From Candidatus Sabulitectum sp. (GTDB lineage: Bacteria > Fermentibacterota > Fermentibacteria > Fermentibacterales > JCC-6), in NCBI GenBank assembly GCA_029940175.1, contig JAOZRM010000155.1, positions 1 to 7,432 on the forward strand: a stretch of 7,432 bases of DNA, read 5' to 3'. Of this stretch, positions 4,482 to 7,432 are shown piece after piece. Every line of letters begins with the position of its first letter. Position 1 is the first letter of the stretch. The notes beneath the pieces were generated by a model that worked only from the letters and a program-made list of their open reading frames with translations, was not told the DNA's origin and did not search any database. The position numbers and the translations under genes are program-made.

Positions 4482-6173
4482 ATGCTGACCTTATCCCTGT
4501 TGATGTCTGCTGTCCTGTTAACTACCGGTGTAACCATAACAGAACCGGTAGACGGAGAAACTTACAATGGTGACTGGCTCACTCTCAGGGCTATTGTGGA
4601 GAATGAGAACGAGATCCCTGATTCAGTACTGTACGTTCTCAACGGAAACTCTTCGATACTTGTTCCAAGGCTCAACACAGACTGGTATACATACATGGCA
4701 AACGATTGCCATACTGGATATTCAGAATCACCTGCACCTGTTGATAACACAATTCTGTGGAGCGCTCCTATAACAGGAGATTACCATGAATTTCCTACTC
4801 CGGTGGTGGTGGATGGTATTGTGTACTATCCCCAGGACTCTTCAGGAGATTCCCTGTACGCTCTGGACGCTGCAACAGGAGAGGTAATCTGGACATACAG
4901 AACAGGCTATACAGATGATGCTGTTACTGTGAAGAACGGACTTCTCTTCACCGCCAGTGATTCTCTCTGGTGTCTCGATGCTCTTACAGGAGAGAGGATC
5001 TGGGCCAATGGTGATGCCACCTGTGCGGCAAGTACACCAGCGGTGCATAATGATGCTGTATTCAGCTGCAGCAACAGCTCTTCTTCAAACACCACCACCG
5101 TCTACTCTCTTAATACCGAAACAGGTGCTGTTAACTGGACAGTCACTGTATCTGGATATGCGGCAAGTTGTCTTACCGTCTGGAATGATATGCTGTTCAT
5201 GCCTACATGGCATGGTCCTTTGTATGCATTTAACCTTAGCGACGGTACGGAAATCTGGCAGAATTCGGATTCTCCAAGCGGTTACTGGGATTCTTCTCCT
5301 GTGATTGTAGAAAGCTTTCTGTACATTCTGGGAGATGACAGCAAAGCAAGAGCAATTGACCCGTTATCCGGAAGCTCGATCTGGGAAACCAACATTACCC
5401 CCGGAACCTATCTCTCTGCCACACCTGCATTTCACAATGACAGACTGTATTTTGGAGATCAGGTTAATTCCTTCCATTGCCTGGATGCACTCTCCGGCAG
5501 CTTTACCTGGTCGGTACCAGGGGTACTGCATGGTTCTCCGGGAATCGCAGATGATATGGTTTTCTACGGAGAGGGAAGTAATTACTATGATGAGACTGCC
5601 CGGGTTTTTGCTCTGAGTTGTGAAACAGGTGAAGTTATCTGGAGCTATGAAACTTCCAGCGGTCCATTCGGCATCGTTTCAAGCCCATCAATCACAGATG
5701 GAGTTGTCTACATTGCAGGTACAGACTGGAATCTGTACGCCTTCGGCACAGGGATGAAGTACACATACCTGGACGACCTTTACGGACAAGTCGGGTCTAA
5801 TGAACTGATTGTGACTTCCTTTTCCCAGGGTTCTCCCGCTGCTGCGGATACCATCACCTTCACAGTAACTGGAACCGGATTCAATCCCGTACCTTCCCAC
5901 ATATTCAACCTTTCTGCCGGCCCAAACCCGTTCACCGTCACGGCAACTATTTCCTTCGAATTAACGGATCAGGGTCATACTTCTGTGTCCATCTTCGATC
6001 TTGCAGGAAGGGAGGTAACAAACTTGCTGAATGAGGAAATGGTTATGGGAGTTCATTCAGTGGAATGGAACGGGCAGAGTCTGAGTGGTGAAGTTGTTTC
6101 ATCCGGGCTGTATCTCTGCCGGATCGAATCAGCAGGACTTGTTGAGACAACCGGCTTGTGTCTATTAAGGTAA
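4482..6173 (+). CDS. Secreted PQQ-repeat beta-propeller protein with FlgD-Ig/T9SS-type C-terminal tail
   Basis: A 563-residue exported protein. A hydrophobic start (1-16) resembles a signal peptide but has no K or R. Residues about 18-55 look like a short Ig-like domain (ITEPVDGETY). A beta-propeller of PQQ/BamB type follows, opening with W-YMANDCHTGYSESPAP (68-86) and then repeats of the form Y-LDA-TGE-IW at about 126-138, 162-174, 208-219, 248-259, 290-301, 332-343 and 376-387, plus a partial one at 418-423, so about eight blades. The last 85 residues, PNPFTVTATISFEL, SVSIFDLAGREV and SGLYLCRIES, form the FlgD-Ig/type A sorting-like module used as a secretion tail in several candidate phyla and Bacteroidetes. 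Enzyme activity is not implied; such propellers often only bind partners. The start is fixed by a TGA directly before the ATG and GGAG six bases upstream. Confidence 0.88.
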   Translation: MLTLSLLMSAVLLTTGVTITEPVDGETYNGDWLTLRAIVENENEIPDSVLYVLNGNSSILVPRLNTDWYTYMANDCHTGYSESPAPVDNTILWSAPITGDYHEFPTPVVVDGIVYYPQDSSGDSLYALDAATGEVIWTYRTGYTDDAVTVKNGLLFTASDSLWCLDALTGERIWANGDATCAASTPAVHNDAVFSCSNSSSSNTTTVYSLNTETGAVNWTVTVSGYAASCLTVWNDMLFMPTWHGPLYAFNLSDGTEIWQNSDSPSGYWDSSPVIVESFLYILGDDSKARAIDPLSGSSIWETNITPGTYLSATPAFHNDRLYFGDQVNSFHCLDALSGSFTWSVPGVLHGSPGIADDMVFYGEGSNYYDETARVFALSCETGEVIWSYETSSGPFGIVSSPSITDGVVYIAGTDWNLYAFGTGMKYTYLDDLYGQVGSNELIVTSFSQGSPAAADTITFTVTGTGFNPVPSHIFNLSAGPNPFTVTATISFELTDQGHTSVSIFDLAGREVTNLLNEEMVMGVHSVEWNGQSLSGEVVSSGLYLCRIESAGLVETTGLCLLR

Positions 6174-6240
6174 AACATGTCAGAACTGCTCAGTGTGGAA
6201 AAGAACCGCAATCTGAAACTTGCTGATGTAAGGAGTTGAA

Positions 6241-7269
6241 ATGAAACCTGCTTCTCTCTGCAGATGCTGCGACACCTTAATTCTATGTATGCTCCTGATT
6301 GTGTTGATTAGCGCGGCATGCGGTGAAGCTGAGGAAGCTCTTCCTGAAATAGTCTCTCTTGAAACAACCATGATCATCGACAGCAGTTCTGATCTTGAGC
6401 ACACCTTCACTGCAGTTGATGCAGTAGTTGACAGCCACGGGAAAATATTCATTCTGGATTACATCCGTATGGTAATTCTGGTATTCAGCGATGAAGGTGA
6501 ATTCCTTTACGAATTCGGAGGGCACGGTGAAGGTCCAGGTGAATTTTCCAGCTTGTACATAAATTTTGATCTGGATGATTCTGGACTTGTTTACGCTATC
6601 AATAACTGGAACAGTATAAATATTTTCAATAATGATGGAAGTTATCGCTGCCTTATAGAACCCAGTGTTGGTCGAATATTCGACATCGCCGCAGTAGATT
6701 CCAGCAGGATATACATAAATGCTTTTCCCGGGGCAGTACAGCTTTTCAATACTTCAAGTATCCCGGCAGTACTCCTGCTGGATGCAAATGGGGATGTAAT
6801 AAGGGAAGTTGGACATCTTGAAACCGACCTGGAAGATATCGGCCAGAAAAAAATGCATTTTTCCTGCGCTATTGATACCGACGAAGACAATTCCATTTAC
6901 TATGTAAGTCTGGCTGACTACAATGTGGCCAAATACGATTCTTCCGGGACATTTGTCTGGTCTGTAACAGGCCCATACACCTGCAGTGCTTACTCTGTGC
7001 AGTATGAAACAGGATCCTCTTTGCATCCTGTTGTATGGGATCTGGATGTAGATCAGGATAGAGTGTTCGTTCTCTTGGCTCAGGATGGAGATCACAGGGG
7101 ATACAGAGTAGATGTATTCGATGCGTATAACGGGGAATTCACTGGCAGCTTCTATAGCCAAACCCCTTCAGATGAGAAAAACATGTTCATAGAAATAGAT
7201 GGGGATGATTTCTATACATTGGACTTTGATTATGGAATTATTCATAAATATAAAATGTATCCAAAATGA
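6241..7269 (+). CDS. Six-bladed beta-propeller lipoprotein
   Basis: A 342-residue predicted envelope lipoprotein. Residues 12-26 form the hydrophobic signal ending in LISAAC, with C27 as the likely lipidated cysteine; the -3 residue is S, not the usual L, so lipidation is probable rather than certain. The body is a six-bladed propeller of the NHL-like kind. Blade motifs include DAVVDSHGKIFILDYI (60-75), VFSDEGEFLYEFGGHGEGPG (81-100) followed by EF, LDDSGLVYAINNWNSINIFNNDG (within 111-133), LLLDANGDVIREVG (178-191) and KYDSSGTFVWSV (231-242). The GGHGEGPGEF loop is characteristic of this family. TAAGGAGTT lies just upstream of the ATG. It starts 67 bases after the secreted propeller gene with no terminator between, so the two are probably co-transcribed. 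Ligand unknown. Confidence 0.82.
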   Translation: MKPASLCRCCDTLILCMLLIVLISAACGEAEEALPEIVSLETTMIIDSSSDLEHTFTAVDAVVDSHGKIFILDYIRMVILVFSDEGEFLYEFGGHGEGPGEFSSLYINFDLDDSGLVYAINNWNSINIFNNDGSYRCLIEPSVGRIFDIAAVDSSRIYINAFPGAVQLFNTSSIPAVLLLDANGDVIREVGHLETDLEDIGQKKMHFSCAIDTDEDNSIYYVSLADYNVAKYDSSGTFVWSVTGPYTCSAYSVQYETGSSLHPVVWDLDVDQDRVFVLLAQDGDHRGYRVDVFDAYNGEFTGSFYSQTPSDEKNMFIEIDGDDFYTLDFDYGIIHKYKMYPK

Positions 7270-7432
7270 CGATCCCGAGAGAACAATTCAATCTCAGAAG
7301 GATCTGTGATCTCCGGTGATACTACTGCAGACATCGATTCAGCCGGATAGGGTAGTTTGTGCTAACTGGGTCTATTTATTACTTCGGGCTTAGTTTTCGC
7401 TCGAGCCACCAGCTGTAAACTACTGGTACTAT
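7270..7432. other. Window tail, no supported gene
   Basis: No open frame with an SD and no hairpin with a T-tract. GTAGTTT (7352-7358) and AAACTAC (7417-7423) form a seven-base inverted repeat around a 58-base centre, with TGCTAAC at 7360-7366 in the left half. This is too little to name. Confidence 0.35.

Overview
The window looks like part of a genome from an uncultured bacterium, probably a candidate phylum of the Fermentibacterota / Latescibacterota / FCB type. The main evidence is at the right end: a secreted PQQ-type beta-propeller protein with a C-terminal FlgD-Ig/T9SS-type tail, followed by a lipoprotein-like six-bladed propeller. This is an inference from protein style, and no marker gene is present.

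The left half (about 1-3700) reads as an integron-type gene cassette array, with no integrase or attI in view. Two 83-base imperfect hairpins (125-207 and 1367-1449) share conserved arms, have unrelated loops of the same length and carry unpaired bases in the left arm. Both end at a G-TT core. The left end of the cassette between them (GTTCCCGA, 201-208) is an exact 8/8 complement of the R''-like box at its right end (TCGGGAAC, 1367-1374), as expected when a circular cassette integrates. This 1242-bp cassette carries a HigB/HigA-type toxin-antitoxin pair on the minus strand. A near-consensus promoter, a 14-bp palindromic operator and a very strong Shine-Dalgarno (SD) for the antitoxin are visible.

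After the second site come about 500 bases with no supported gene. A phosphatidylserine-decarboxylase-like pyruvoyl enzyme (1989-3146) follows, of the soluble type with an N-terminal PSDC-like domain; it is more likely an amino-acid decarboxylase than a phospholipid enzyme. Its stop codon lies beside a third, degenerate copy of the hairpin. A single-domain RRM RNA-binding protein (3272-3520) comes next, and its stop codon lies inside a box (GGCATAAC) that is exactly complementary to GTTATGCC at 3689-3696, a possible fourth, long attC-like site.

The right half (about 3700-7432) is different in character. It has a minus-strand small lipoprotein (3679-4149, TTG start), a 300-base divergent intergenic region with promoter-like boxes on both strands, and then two co-directional exported propeller genes (4482-6173 and 6241-7269), probably an operon. 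These look like ordinary envelope or surface genes and not cassettes, so the array probably ends near 3.7 kb. The last 160 bases hold no supported gene.
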